A stretch of DNA of 64,000 nt from Streptomyces griseoruber (GCF_001514205.1 NZ_KQ948764.1:691882-755881), one strand, 5' to 3'. Shown: positions 21,749-30,384, counted from the first letter of the stretch. Translations and numbers: made by a program. Notes: generated by a model from the sequence alone, not told the origin.

Positions 21749-22330
21749 TCAGCCCGCGATCGCCTCCCACAGGCTCCACACGCCGAGCGCGAGCATCAGC
21801 AGCGCGGCGATCTGCGTGATCAGCTTCAGCGGCACCCGCTTCATCAGCGCCTTTCCGCCGACGATCCCGAGCCCGGCCACCGCCCAGAGCGCCAGCACCG
21901 CGCCGAGACCGACGGAGAGCGGGTCGTCGTAGCGGGCGGCGAGGTTGGCGGTCATGATCTGCGTCAGATCACCGAACTCGGCGACCAGGATCAGCATGAA
22001 TCCGGCGCCCGCGACCTTCCAGAAGGACTGGTTCTCCGGCCGCCGGATCTCCTCCTCGTCCTCGTCCTTCTTCATCAGCAGCACCGCCGCGCCCCCCAGG
22101 AACAGCACGCCCGTCAGCGCGTGCACGATCTGCTGCGGCAGCAGGGTGAGCACGCTGCCCGCCGCCACGGCGAGCGCGACATGGAGCGCGAAGGCGGCGG
22201 CGACGCCCGCGAAGACATAGGAGGCGCGGTAGCGGGTGCCGAGGACGAGGCCGGCGAGCGCGGTCTTGTCGGGCAGCTCGGCCAGGAAGACGACGCCGAA
22301 GACGAGCGCCGTGACGGTGATGCTGATCAA
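21749..22330 (-). CDS. TMEM165/GDT1-family Mn2+ (or Ca2+) exporter
   Basis: This 193-residue membrane protein has six helices in two inverted repeats. Each repeat carries the family's acidic cation motif: AELPDKTALAGL in helix 1 and VAEFGDLTQIMTANL in helix 4. A charged cytoplasmic loop (KKDEDEEE) joins the halves. Bacterial members export manganese. TTG 22330 is chosen because GAGGAACC precedes it and helix 1 starts directly after. The leader contains a yybP-ykoY riboswitch, a known Mn2+ sensor, so the protein is very probably a manganese efflux protein induced by excess Mn2+. Confidence 0.9.
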   Translation of the reverse strand: MISITVTALVFGVVFLAELPDKTALAGLVLGTRYRASYVFAGVAAAFALHVALAVAAGSVLTLLPQQIVHALTGVLFLGGAAVLLMKKDEDEEEIRRPENQSFWKVAGAGFMLILVAEFGDLTQIMTANLAARYDDPLSVGLGAVLALWAVAGLGIVGGKALMKRVPLKLITQIAALLMLALGVWSLWEAIAG

Positions 22331-22411
22331 GGTTCCTCAATCGGTCGGGGGCCGCCCCGCCGAGAGTCCGCGCACTTCGCGAGCAAAGACACCTCGGCAC
22401 GGCAGCACACG

Positions 22412-22438
22412 GCATCCGTGCCGGTGGGGCACGGATGT
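22412..22438 (-). promoter_or_regulatory. Hairpin in the expression platform of the Mn2+ riboswitch
   Basis: CATCCGTGCC (22413-22422) and GGCACGGATG (22428-22437) form a perfect 10-bp stem with a 5-nt loop between the aptamer and the start codon. It could serve as a terminator or as part of the on/off switch. Confidence 0.55.
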
Positions 22439-22439
22439 G

Positions 22440-22575
22440 CACTGCTTTGCCGAAGGTCTCGCTGGCCGGCCCCGGGAAAACGGGCCTGCCTCCGGGCGCC
22501 GGCTCAGACGAGCTGAGCAGTATGTCGACGGTCCGGCGAAGAGCTACTCCCCTTCTGCTCCCCCCAGTGTACGAG
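22440..22575 (-). ncRNA. yybP-ykoY (manganese) riboswitch
   Basis: Read on the minus strand, the leader has the hallmark GGGGAGTAGC (22543-22552), a paired GTCGACATACTGCTCAGC region, GAGCCGGCGCCCGGAGGC and the closing GAGACCTTCGG (about 22451-22461) that forms the Mn2+-binding core. A likely -10 TACACT lies at 22566-22571, just upstream. The aptamer directly precedes a GDT1-type exporter, the classic target of this riboswitch. Boundaries are approximate. Confidence 0.85.
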
Positions 22576-22605
22576 AAGCCGACAGAGATCGTTTCGCCGT
22601 AAACC

Positions 22606-22634
22606 TTGTCGTGTCATGTACCCGTCACTAACTT
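22606..22634 (+). promoter_or_regulatory. Sigma-70-type promoter of the HNH nuclease gene
   Basis: -35 TTGTCG (22606-22611) and -10 TAACTT (22629-22634) are separated by 17 bp. The predicted transcript starts near 22641, leaving a leader of about 80 nt before the ATG. Confidence 0.55.
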
Positions 22635-22723
22635 CTTACCGGACACACATCTCCCCGCAATGCGGCGCGACGAGCATTCCAACCGCTCGCGCTCCAACAC
22701 CCCCGCCCCTCAAGGGAGTTCGC

Positions 22724-23368
22724 ATGCCCAAGTTCTACGCGCGTCGACGCCTGAGCATACTCGCGGCACTCACCGCTCTTCTAGCCTCCGCCGCGCTGTT
22801 CAACTCCCCCACCGCCTCCGCCGCCCTCCCCACCCCGGTCAGCGCGGCCACCGCCCGCACCTACCTCGCCTCGCTCACCGTGGCGACGGAGAACCGCACC
22901 GGCTACGACCGCGACCTGTTCCCGACCTGGATCACCATCAGCGGCACCTGCAACACCCGCGAGTACATCCTCAAGCGGGACGGTACGAACGTCGTCACCA
23001 ACTCCGCCTGCACCGCCACCAGCGGCAGCTGGTACTCCCCCTACGACGGTGCCACCTGGACCGCCGCCTCCGACCTCGACATCGACCACCTGGTGCCGCT
23101 CGCCGAGGCCTGGGACTCCGGCGCCAGCGCCTGGACCACCGCCCAGCGCCAGGCGTTCGCCAACGACATCACCCGCCCGCAGCTGATCGCCGTCACCGAC
23201 AACGTGAACCAGTCGAAGAGCGACCAGGACCCGGCCGAGTGGATGCCGTCCGTCACCTCCTACCGCTGCACCTACGTGCGTGCCTGGGTGCAGGTGAAGT
23301 ACTACTACGACCTCTCCGTCGACTCGGCCGAGAAGTCCGCGCTCACCAGCTACCTCGCGAGCTGCTGA
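22724..23368 (+). CDS. Secreted HNH-family nuclease (DUF1524-type)
   Basis: The 214-residue protein has a Sec signal peptide (RRRLSILAALTALLASAAL, cleavage near ASA-AL) and an extracellular HNH-type domain. The core motif is DLDIDHLVPLAEAWDSGAS; the Asp-His pair binds the metal and activates water, and the later ITRPQLIAVTDNVNQSKSDQDP supplies the Asn/His-like face. Four cysteines probably form disulfides. It is expected to degrade DNA outside the cell for nutrition or during developmental lysis. ATG 22724 follows AAGGGAG. It is transcribed divergently from the riboswitch-controlled exporter. Confidence 0.88.
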   Translation: MPKFYARRRLSILAALTALLASAALFNSPTASAALPTPVSAATARTYLASLTVATENRTGYDRDLFPTWITISGTCNTREYILKRDGTNVVTNSACTATSGSWYSPYDGATWTAASDLDIDHLVPLAEAWDSGASAWTTAQRQAFANDITRPQLIAVTDNVNQSKSDQDPAEWMPSVTSYRCTYVRAWVQVKYYYDLSVDSAEKSALTSYLASC

Positions 23369-23394
23369 TCGACCGGTCGGTGCCGGGCCCTCCC

Positions 23395-23441
23395 CACTCT
23401 CCTCCGCCGCTGCGTACCGTACGGGGCGACGGAGGAGAGTG
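23395..23441 (+). promoter_or_regulatory. Inverted repeat covering the ribosome site of the phoD-like gene
   Basis: CACTCTCCTCCG (23395-23406) and CGGAGGAGAGTG (23430-23441) are perfect 12-bp arms. The second arm contains the GGAGGAG ribosome site for GTG 23447. The hairpin could end the nuclease transcript or, in a longer transcript, hide the ribosome site. Confidence 0.6.
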
Positions 23442-23446
23442 ATCCC

Positions 23447-25102
23447 GTGGCCGGACTGCGGCTTGGCCCCCTGCTGAGATACGCCGACCCCTCGTCCGCG
23501 ACCGTCTGGGTCGAGGCGAGCCGTCCGTGCACCGCCGAGGTGCGCTGCGCGGACGGCGCCGGCGGCACGGCCCGCACCTTCCAGGTGGCGGGCCATCACT
23601 ACGCCCTGGTCCCGGTGAGCGGTCTGACGCCGGGAACGACGACGGCGTACGAGGTGCTCCTCGACGGCCGCTCCGTGTGGCCGCCGCCCGGCTCCCGTTT
23701 CCCGCCCTCCGTCGTCCGGACCCCGGCCGAGGACGGCGGCGACGCCGTCAAGGTCGCCTTCGGCTCCTGCCGCTGGGCGGCGCCCCCGGCCGACACGGAG
23801 GACACCGTCGGCCCCGACGCCCTGGACAGCCTGGCCGCCCGGCTCGCCGCCGACCCCGGCGCCGAACGGCCCGACGCGCTCGTCCTGCTGGGCGACCAGG
23901 TGTACGCCGACGAGGTCTCCGACGCCGTCGAACAGCGCATACGGGCCCGCCGGGGCCTCGCGGACGCGCCCGGCGCCGAGGTCGCGGACTTCGAGGAGTA
24001 CACCTGGCTGTACTACGAGTCCTGGCTGGACCCCGAGGTGCGGTGGCTGCTGTCCACCGTCCCCAGCTGCATGATCTTCGACGATCACGACGTCATCGAC
24101 GACTGGAACACCTCCGCCGCCTGGCTCGCCGACATGCGGGCCACGCCCTGGTGGCGGGAGCGGCTGCTGAGCGGCCTGATGTCGTACTGGGTCCATCAGC
24201 ACCTGGGGAACCTCTCCCCCGCCGAACTGGCCGCCGACCCGCTCTACGCCGCCGTACGCGCCACCCCCGACGCCACCGACGTCCTGCGCGCCTTCGCCTG
24301 CCGCGCCGACGCCGACCCGGCGTCCGTGCGCTGGAGCTACCGGCGGGACTTCGGGCGGGTGCGGCTGCTGATGGTGGACACCCGGGCCGCCCGGGTCCTC
24401 GACGAGGGCCGGCGGGCGATGCTCGACCCCGGGGAGGCCGCGTGGCTGCGCGAGCAGGCCCTCCAGGACCGGGGCTCCTACGACCATCTCCTCATCGGCA
24501 CCTCGCTGCCCTGGCTGCTGCCGCACCTGGTGCACGACGTTGAGGCCTGGAACGCGGCCCTGTGCCGGGGCGAGCGGGGTGCGCGCTGGGCGCGGTTCGG
24601 GGAGCGGCTCAGACGGGCGGCGGATCTGGAGCACTGGGCGGCCTTTCCGGCTTCCTTCGCCGCGCTGACGGAACTGATCGCCGAGGCGGGCTCGGGGGCG
24701 GACGCTCCGGCGACGGTGCTGGTGCTCTCCGGTGATGTGCACCACGCGTACGTCGCCGAGCCACGGTGGCCCGGCGGCAGCGGCAGCGGCAGCGACGGCG
24801 GTCCGGACGCGCGGGTGCTCCAGCTCACCTGCTCGCCGGTGCACAACTCGATCCCGCTGTCGATCCGGGTCGGCTTCCGGTTCGGCTGGAGCGCGGTGGC
24901 CCGGGCGCTCGGGCGGCGGTTCGCCGGGCACGGCGGCTGTGCCCGGCCGCCCGTCACCTGGCGCAGGACGGGCGGGCCCTGGTTCGGCAACCAGCTCATG
25001 ACCCTCGCCCTGCACGGCCGTTCGGCCCGGCTGAAGCTGGAACAGGCGCGCGGGAAGGGGACGTTGGCAGTGGTGGAGGAGTCCGACTTGACCTCCCGTT
25101 GA
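23447..25102 (+). CDS. PhoD-family alkaline phosphatase/phosphodiesterase
   Basis: A 551-residue metallophosphoesterase. It has an N-terminal fibronectin-like domain (about 1-95, GLTPGTTTAYEVLLDG), then the catalytic domain with FGSCR, LLGDQVYADEV, FDDHDVIDDW and LSGDVHHAYVAE, which bind Ca2+/Fe3+ in PhoD enzymes. No signal peptide or twin-arginine motif is visible, unlike classical secreted PhoD, so this member is probably cytoplasmic. GTG 23447 follows GGAGGAG. No PHO box is obvious. The substrate could be a phosphodiester or nucleotide; a phosphate-starvation role is uncertain. Confidence 0.87.
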   Translation: MAGLRLGPLLRYADPSSATVWVEASRPCTAEVRCADGAGGTARTFQVAGHHYALVPVSGLTPGTTTAYEVLLDGRSVWPPPGSRFPPSVVRTPAEDGGDAVKVAFGSCRWAAPPADTEDTVGPDALDSLAARLAADPGAERPDALVLLGDQVYADEVSDAVEQRIRARRGLADAPGAEVADFEEYTWLYYESWLDPEVRWLLSTVPSCMIFDDHDVIDDWNTSAAWLADMRATPWWRERLLSGLMSYWVHQHLGNLSPAELAADPLYAAVRATPDATDVLRAFACRADADPASVRWSYRRDFGRVRLLMVDTRAARVLDEGRRAMLDPGEAAWLREQALQDRGSYDHLLIGTSLPWLLPHLVHDVEAWNAALCRGERGARWARFGERLRRAADLEHWAAFPASFAALTELIAEAGSGADAPATVLVLSGDVHHAYVAEPRWPGGSGSGSDGGPDARVLQLTCSPVHNSIPLSIRVGFRFGWSAVARALGRRFAGHGGCARPPVTWRRTGGPWFGNQLMTLALHGRSARLKLEQARGKGTLAVVEESDLTSR

Positions 25103-25245
25103 GGGGTATCCGGGACAACTGGGGCCGGTGGGGCCCGCGTTGGCTTCTGTGACGGCCAGCGGCATGATGAGGCGGACCGTCCGCTTCCAGCAGCTCTCGC
25201 GGACGGTCCACTCCATCGCGCCCCACACGCCCAGGAGTCATCCCC

Positions 25246-27162
25246 TTGCCATCAGTGAACGCGGAAGCGCAAGCGCCCACGGCGTCCGTCGCCCTCGCCC
25301 TGGTCGGCGCCGGGCCGCGCGGGACCAGTGTCCTGGAACGCCTCTGCGCGTCCGCGCCGGACCTCCTCCCGCCGGGGGTGCGCCTCACGGTCCATGTCGT
25401 CGACCCCGATCCGCCGGGGCCCGGCCGGGTGTGGCGCACCGCGCAGTCGCCGGAGCTGCTGATGAACACCGTGGCCTCGCAGGTGACCCTGTTCACCGAC
25501 GACAGCGTGGACTGCGCCGGCCCGATCCGCCCCGGCCCCAGCCTCCACGCGTGGGCGGGCGGCACGCTGGGCCCGGACGAGTACCCGACCCGCGCCCACT
25601 ACGGCCGCTACCTGGAGTGGGTGTTCGCGCGGACCGTGCGCGAGGCGCCGCCCTCGGTGCGCGTGGAGACACACGCGGCCCGCGCCGTGCGCCTCGACGA
25701 GGCGGCCGACGGCCGCCAGGTCCTCACCCTGGACGACGGACGGGTCCTGTTCGGCCTCTCCGCCGTCGTCCTGGCCCAGGGCCATCTGCCGCTGATCGCC
25801 GACAGCGCCGAGCAGCGCCACACGGCCTACGCCGAACGCCACGGCCTGCGCCACATCGCCCCCGCCAATCCGGCGGACGTCGACCTCTCCCCCGTGGCCC
25901 CCGGCGAACCGGTCCTCCTGCGCGGTCTGGGCCTCAACTTCTTCGACCACATGGCCCTGCTGACGACGGGGCGGGGCGGCCGCTTCGTCCCGGCGGAGCG
26001 GGACTCGGGCGCCGTCGGGCTGCGTTACCTGCCGTCCGGCCGTGAGCCCCGGATCCACGCCGGGTCGCGGCGCGGGGTTCCGTACCAGGCGCGGGGGGAC
26101 AACGCCAAGGGGCCCTACGGGCGGCACCTCCCGCTGGTGCTGACGCCGGAGGTGATCGCGGGGCTGCGCAAGCGGGCGGACTCCGGGGAGGCGCCCGATT
26201 TCCTGGCGGACGTCTGGCCGCTGGTGGCCAAGGAGGTGGAGACGGTCTACTACGCGGCCCTGACGGGCCGGGCGGAGTTCGCGGACCGGTTCCTCGCCGT
26301 GCCGCACCGGGATCCCGAAGAGGCCCGGATCCTGGACGAGTTCGGTGTGGCGGAGGCCGACCGCTGGAGCTGGGACCGGATCTCGCGGCCGTACGCGCAG
26401 CGGCGGTTCGCGCACCCGGGGCAGTGGCGGGAGTGGCTGCTGGCGTATCTGCGGCGGGACGCGCAGGAAGCGGAGCGCGGCAACGTGGCGGGCCCGCTGA
26501 AGGCGGCCCTGGACGTGCTGCGCGATCTGCGCAACGAACTGCGGCTGGTCGTCGACCACGGCGGGCTCGCCGGCGCCTCCCGCCGGGACCACCTGGACCG
26601 CTGGTACACCCCGCTCAACGCCTTTCTGTCCATCGGCCCGCCCCGGCGCCGCATCGAGGAGCTGACCGCGCTGATCGAGGCGGGTGTGGTGGAGGTGCTC
26701 GGCCCGCGTCTGGAGGTGCGCGAGGAGGACGGGGCGTGGGTCGCCCGCTCCCCGGAGATACCGGGCTCGGCGGTCCGGGTGACCACGCTGGTCGAGGCCC
26801 GGCTGCCGGAACCGGAGCTGCGCCGCACCGCCGACGCCCTGCTGGCCCGGCTGCTGAAGACCGGCCGGTGCCGTCCCCACACGGTCGACGGTCATGTCAC
26901 CGGCGGACTGGACGTGACACCGCGCCCGTACCATCTGATAGACCGTCAAGGTAGGGCGCACCCACGGCGGTTCGCCTTCGGGGTGCCCACGGAGGGCGTG
27001 CACTGGGTGACGGCGGCGGGCGCCCGCCCCGGCGTGGATTCGGTCACGCTTTCGGACGCGGACGCGGTGGCGAGAGCCGTCCTACGTGCGGCGACGGCGG
27101 AAACAGGGCCCCGGACGGAGCCTGAGCCATGGCCGAATGTTGAACTTGAAAGCATTGATTAG
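25246..27162 (+). CDS. FAD/NAD(P)-binding oxidoreductase (PF13454-type)
   Basis: The 638-residue protein opens with a dinucleotide fold (VALALVGAGPRGTSVLERL, about 15-33) and an acidic end of beta 2 (HVVDPDPPGPGRVWR). The mid-section has VVLAQGHLPL, typical of the FAD-NAD(P)-binding family, and GLRYLPSGREPRIHAGSRRG. This family is related to flavin N-hydroxylases but its substrates are mostly unknown. TTG 25246 follows GGAG with long spacing; GTG 25255 is an alternative. Its TAG stop lies in a promoter region with an iron-box-like sequence. It appears monocistronic. Confidence 0.8.
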   Translation: MPSVNAEAQAPTASVALALVGAGPRGTSVLERLCASAPDLLPPGVRLTVHVVDPDPPGPGRVWRTAQSPELLMNTVASQVTLFTDDSVDCAGPIRPGPSLHAWAGGTLGPDEYPTRAHYGRYLEWVFARTVREAPPSVRVETHAARAVRLDEAADGRQVLTLDDGRVLFGLSAVVLAQGHLPLIADSAEQRHTAYAERHGLRHIAPANPADVDLSPVAPGEPVLLRGLGLNFFDHMALLTTGRGGRFVPAERDSGAVGLRYLPSGREPRIHAGSRRGVPYQARGDNAKGPYGRHLPLVLTPEVIAGLRKRADSGEAPDFLADVWPLVAKEVETVYYAALTGRAEFADRFLAVPHRDPEEARILDEFGVAEADRWSWDRISRPYAQRRFAHPGQWREWLLAYLRRDAQEAERGNVAGPLKAALDVLRDLRNELRLVVDHGGLAGASRRDHLDRWYTPLNAFLSIGPPRRRIEELTALIEAGVVEVLGPRLEVREEDGAWVARSPEIPGSAVRVTTLVEARLPEPELRRTADALLARLLKTGRCRPHTVDGHVTGGLDVTPRPYHLIDRQGRAHPRRFAFGVPTEGVHWVTAAGARPGVDSVTLSDADAVARAVLRAATAETGPRTEPEPWPNVELESID

Positions 27163-27177
27163 GTACGCCTAGCGTTG
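27146..27177 (+). promoter_or_regulatory. Promoter with iron-box-like sequence before the DoxX gene
   Basis: -35 TTGAAA (27146-27151) and -10 TAGCGT (27170-27175), 18 bp apart. Between and across them TTAGGTACGCCTAGCGTTG (27159-27177) matches about 12 of 19 positions of the DmdR/IdeR iron box. The match is weak, so iron control is only a suggestion. Confidence 0.4.
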
Positions 27178-27273
27178 ACCGCTCGTTCGGTACCGCCGTC
27201 CCACCGACGGACCGTCCGCCGTGCCCCACCCGGACGGTCCGACCGACCCGACACCGAAGGAGCACCCCCCACC

Positions 27274-27729
27274 ATGTCTGCTCGCCTCAACACCGCACAG
27301 CCCTATGCGTTAGGGCTGTTCCGCATCGTCGTGGGCCTGCTGTTCGCCTGCCACGGCGCCGCCTCCCTCTTCGGCATCCTGGGCGGGGCCGTCGGCACGG
27401 ACGGCGGCACCGTCGACACCGGCACCTGGCCCGGCTGGTACGCGGCCGCGATCCAACTGGTCTGCGGCGTCCTGGTCCTGGTCGGCCTCGGCACCCGGGC
27501 CGCCGCGTTCCTCGCCTCGGGCTCCATGGCGTACGCCTACTTCAAGGTGCACCAGCCGGGCGCCCTGTGGCCGCTGGAGAACGGCGGCGAGCCCTCCGCG
27601 ATGTTCTGCTGGGCCTTCCTGCTGCTGGTCTTCACCGGCTCCGGCGCCCTGAGCGTGGACCGGCTGATCACCAGGCGCTCGCCCGCGCAGCGTGAGCCGG
27701 CCGCCCAGCAGGCCACCGCCGCGGCCTGA
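27274..27729 (+). CDS. DoxX-family membrane protein
   Basis: A 151-residue four-helix membrane protein with the DoxX pattern: LGLFRIVVGLLFACHGAASLFG, WPGWYAAAIQLVCGVLVLVGLG, GSMAYAYFKVHQPGALWPLENGGE and a last helix. The C-terminus is Ala/Gln-rich. Family members contribute to redox or thiosulfate-linked membrane complexes in some bacteria, but here no partner gene is adjacent. ATG 27274 follows GAAGGAG. The leader is about 90 nt from the predicted start of transcription. Confidence 0.85.
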   Translation: MSARLNTAQPYALGLFRIVVGLLFACHGAASLFGILGGAVGTDGGTVDTGTWPGWYAAAIQLVCGVLVLVGLGTRAAAFLASGSMAYAYFKVHQPGALWPLENGGEPSAMFCWAFLLLVFTGSGALSVDRLITRRSPAQREPAAQQATAAA

Positions 27730-27941
27730 CCGACGCGACAGACCGGCATAACAGACCGACGTACGCCGGGTGCCCTCGCCACGACGACCGGGAGGGCACC
27801 CGTGTTCACAGGCGCGGCGCCCAGCCACCGCGAGCGGGTCCGGGAGTGAATGCGCCCTGCGAACACAAACACCCCCCGTGACCCTTCTGTCACCTCTCCC
27901 GCGTACGCTGTATGGCTGTCATGGTCACGGGGGAGCGAACG

Positions 27942-28553
27942 GTGTTCGAGAGTGTGGGGGCCTTGCTGGGCAGCCCTTGGATCTACGCGTTGGTGGGCCT
28001 GTCGGTCCTTCTGGACGTGTTCCTGCCGGTACTGCCGAGCGGGGTGCTCGTCATCACGGCGGCCACCGCGGCGGCCGCCGGCTCGGGCGCGGCGACCGGT
28101 CAGGTGCCGCACGAGGTGCCGGACATCCTGGCCCTGATCCTCTCCGCGACGACCGCGTCCGTCCTGGGCGACCTGGTCGCCTACCGGCTGGCCTGGCGGG
28201 GCGGTGAGCGCCTGGACCGCGCGATCTCCCGCTCCCGGCGGCTGACCACCGCGCAGGAACGTCTCGGCGAGGCCCTCGCCCGGGGCGGCGGGGCCCTGGT
28301 CGTCCTGGCCCGGTTCGCGCCCGCCGGCCGCTCGGTCGTCTCCCTGATCGCCGGTGCCGCGCACCGCCGGGCCCGTGACTTCCTGCCCTGGTCCGCGCTG
28401 GCCGGGCTCTCCTGGACCGCGTACAGCGTGGCCCTCGGCTACTTCGGCGCGCACTGGCTGGGCGCCACCTGGCTGGCGACGGGGGTCTCCGTGCTGGCCC
28501 TGTTCGGGGCGGGCGCGGGAGCGGCGTACGTCATGCGCCGCCCGTCGGCGTAG
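27942..28553 (+). CDS. DedA/SNARE-associated family membrane protein
   Basis: The 203-residue protein has the DedA layout: an N-terminal re-entrant region (LLDVFLPVLPSGVLVITAAT), a cytoplasmic arm with LGDLVAYRLAWRGGERL, and the conserved FAPAGRSVVSLIAGAAHRRARDFLPWSALAGLSWTAY-type region (seen in two parts) before two final helices. DedA proteins act as undecaprenyl-phosphate or phospholipid flippases needed for envelope integrity. GTG 27942 follows GGGGGAGCGAAC; in-frame ATGs at 27912 and 27921 are less well placed. Monocistronic. Confidence 0.85.
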   Translation: MFESVGALLGSPWIYALVGLSVLLDVFLPVLPSGVLVITAATAAAAGSGAATGQVPHEVPDILALILSATTASVLGDLVAYRLAWRGGERLDRAISRSRRLTTAQERLGEALARGGGALVVLARFAPAGRSVVSLIAGAAHRRARDFLPWSALAGLSWTAYSVALGYFGAHWLGATWLATGVSVLALFGAGAGAAYVMRRPSA

Positions 28554-28571
28554 CCCGGTCGCGCCGGGCGG

Positions 28572-28799
28572 CTACGACGCCCGGCTCGCCGCGCCCCGCA
28601 CCTCCAGCCCGCCGAGCAGCTGGGCCGTGGCCTCGGCGATCGCCTCGACGGCGTGGTCGAACACCTCCCTGTTGTGCGCGGCCGGCGCCCGGAACCCGGA
28701 CACCTTCCGGACGTACTGCAGGGCGGCGGCGTGGATGTCCTCCTCCGTCGCCTGCTCGGGCAACGCGGGCGGACGCAGCGTCTTGATACTCCGGCACAT
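28572..28799 (-). CDS. DUF2277 small protein
   Basis: A 75-residue soluble protein with the DUF2277 signature at its N-terminus (MCRSIKTLRPP) and AALQYVRKVSGFRAPAAHN in the middle, followed by a helix. The family consists of small proteins of unknown function in many soil bacteria. ATG 28799 follows GGGAGACTG. It lies between two plus-strand genes and just downstream of an acetyltransferase remnant on its own strand. Confidence 0.8.
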   Translation of the reverse strand: MCRSIKTLRPPALPEQATEEDIHAAALQYVRKVSGFRAPAAHNREVFDHAVEAIAEATAQLLGGLEVRGAASRAS

Positions 28800-28894
28800 G
28801 TCACCAGTCTCCCTCTGATCGGGTTGCCCTTCGGAGACGCGAAGCCGGCCCGGCCGGGCTGTGCCGGTCCGCGAGCCGCTCCTCGGTCCGCGGT

Positions 28895-29008
28895 CCGCGG
28901 TCCGCCGAGATGTGTGGTCATCTCCGGGCTGTCGGTCCGCCGCAGCAGCCAGAAGTCGCCCTCCGCCCAGGGCACCGGCCGCACCCGCTCCACACCGATG
29001 GAATCCAT
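28895..29008 (-). pseudogene. N-terminal remnant of a GNAT acetyltransferase
   Basis: About 35 codons from ATG 29008 read VRPVPWAEGDFWLLRRTDSP followed by EMTTHLGGP, which is how many Streptomyces GNAT proteins begin. The frame then runs into Arg/Ala-rich sequence without acetyl-CoA motifs. The acetyltransferase core is missing, so this is most likely a truncated gene. The rest of 28800-29117 shows nothing else I recognise. Confidence 0.55.
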
Positions 29009-29117
29009 GCCTCCACCGTAGGACGGACGTCCGACAATCGACGGTCCGCCGAGGGGGCTTGGCTTTACTGGCCTGACGGCAACCCGCCCCGGCCCGAACC
29101 GACCCGGAAGGACCCCC

Positions 29118-29510
29118 ATGCCCGGCTCCGCGCCCCCCGTCCTCGCCCACGACGGTGACTGCGGCTTCTGCCAGACCTCCGTCGACCGCGTCCGGGCCCT
29201 CGCGGCGCCCGCGCTGGACGCGGTGCCGTGTCGGTTCCTGCCCGCCGAGGAGACCGCGCCGCACCTCCAACGGCTCGCCCGGGAGGTCCTGCTGCTGCGC
29301 GGCGGCACGGTCCTCGCGGGCGGGGCGGACGCACTGGCCCGCACTGTGGCGACCTCGCCCTCGGCCGCGTACCGCGTGCTCGCGGCCGTCGTCCGGCTCC
29401 CGGGGGTGCGCGGCGGTGCCCGCGCGGTCTACCGGTGGGTGTCCCGCAACCGGCACCGGCTGCCCGGCGGCACGCCCGCGTGCGCGGTACGGCCCGCCTC
29501 CGGCACGTGA
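29118..29510 (+). CDS. DCC-family thiol-disulfide oxidoreductase
   Basis: The 130-residue protein has the DCC signature AHDGDCGFCQTSVDRV (residues about 10-25), where the two cysteines form a CxxC redox site. Later come EVLLLRGGTVLAGGADAL and a basic C-terminal region (VYRWVSRNRHRLPGG). The family (PF04134, YuxK) is predicted to act in dithiol-disulfide exchange, sometimes with DoxX or heme proteins. ATG 29118 follows GGAAGGACCCC. The next gene starts 11 bp after its stop, so they probably share a transcript. Confidence 0.87.
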   Translation: MPGSAPPVLAHDGDCGFCQTSVDRVRALAAPALDAVPCRFLPAEETAPHLQRLAREVLLLRGGTVLAGGADALARTVATSPSAAYRVLAAVVRLPGVRGGARAVYRWVSRNRHRLPGGTPACAVRPASGT

Positions 29511-29521
29511 GGCGGATCCGT

Positions 29522-30370
29522 ATGCGACTCCGTGTCCCGACCTGTGTGCTGACCCCCGCGGGCCCGCCCGCCCTCGCCGACGGTCACGCCGTCGACCGGT
29601 ACGTCCAGATCGGCTCGCTCACCAAGGCCGTCACCGGGACCGTGCTGACCCGGATGGCGGCGGCCGGAGCGCTGTCCCTGGACGACCCCCTCGAACGGTG
29701 GCTGCCCGAGGCCCCCACGACCGGGATCACCCTGCTCCAGCTGGCCCGGCACACCTCCGGTCTCCCCCGGCTGCCACCCGGCGCGCTGCCGCCCCGGGAC
29801 CCGTACGCCGCCTTCGACCGGCCCGCGCTGCACGCCCTCGTCCGCCGCCTCGACACGCTCGTCACCCGTCCCCCGGGCCAGGAGGAGGAGTACTCCAACC
29901 TCGGCTATGCGGTGCTCGGCGCGGCACTGACCGCCGCCGCGTCCGGGGCGTCGTACGAGGAGCTGGTGACCGAGCACGTGCTGCGCCCGCTGGACGTCAC
30001 GGAGGTGGGCGCCCACCCCGCTCCGGAGCGGCGGCTGCTCGCTCCCGGGCGGTTCGGCGGAACCCGGCGGCCCTGGACCATGGACGGCGCGATACTGCCC
30101 GCGGGCGGTCTGTGGGCGACCCCTCGGGCGACGGCCGATCTGGTCGTACGGCTGCTGGTGGAGCGCCGGCTGGGGGATCCCGCGCCGAGCTGGCAGACGG
30201 CCGGGCCGCTGCACTGGCACAACGGGGCGGTGGGCCGCGCCTCGGTCTTCGCCGGGGCCCTGCCGGACGGTGCCTGGGTCGTCGTGCATCGCCTCAACGG
30301 GGACACGGACACCACGGACCGGATGGGCATCGCCGCCCTCAAGCGGGACGCCCGGCGGGTCCCTGAGTAG
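29522..30370 (+). CDS. Serine hydrolase, beta-lactamase/PBP4* family
   Basis: A 282-residue class C beta-lactamase-like hydrolase. The nucleophile motif is SLTK (about residue 37), the second motif YSN (about 124) and a third HxG-like region lies around residue 240. No signal peptide is visible, so the protein is probably cytoplasmic, unlike DD-peptidases of the same fold. Substrates could be esters, amides or peptides. ATG 29522 follows GAGGCGGA. It sits 11 bp after the DCC gene. A second member of the family lies at 60344, showing that several paralogues exist. Confidence 0.85.
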   Translation: MRLRVPTCVLTPAGPPALADGHAVDRYVQIGSLTKAVTGTVLTRMAAAGALSLDDPLERWLPEAPTTGITLLQLARHTSGLPRLPPGALPPRDPYAAFDRPALHALVRRLDTLVTRPPGQEEEYSNLGYAVLGAALTAAASGASYEELVTEHVLRPLDVTEVGAHPAPERRLLAPGRFGGTRRPWTMDGAILPAGGLWATPRATADLVVRLLVERRLGDPAPSWQTAGPLHWHNGAVGRASVFAGALPDGAWVVVHRLNGDTDTTDRMGIAALKRDARRVPE

Positions 30371-30384
30371 CCCCCACCCCTCTG

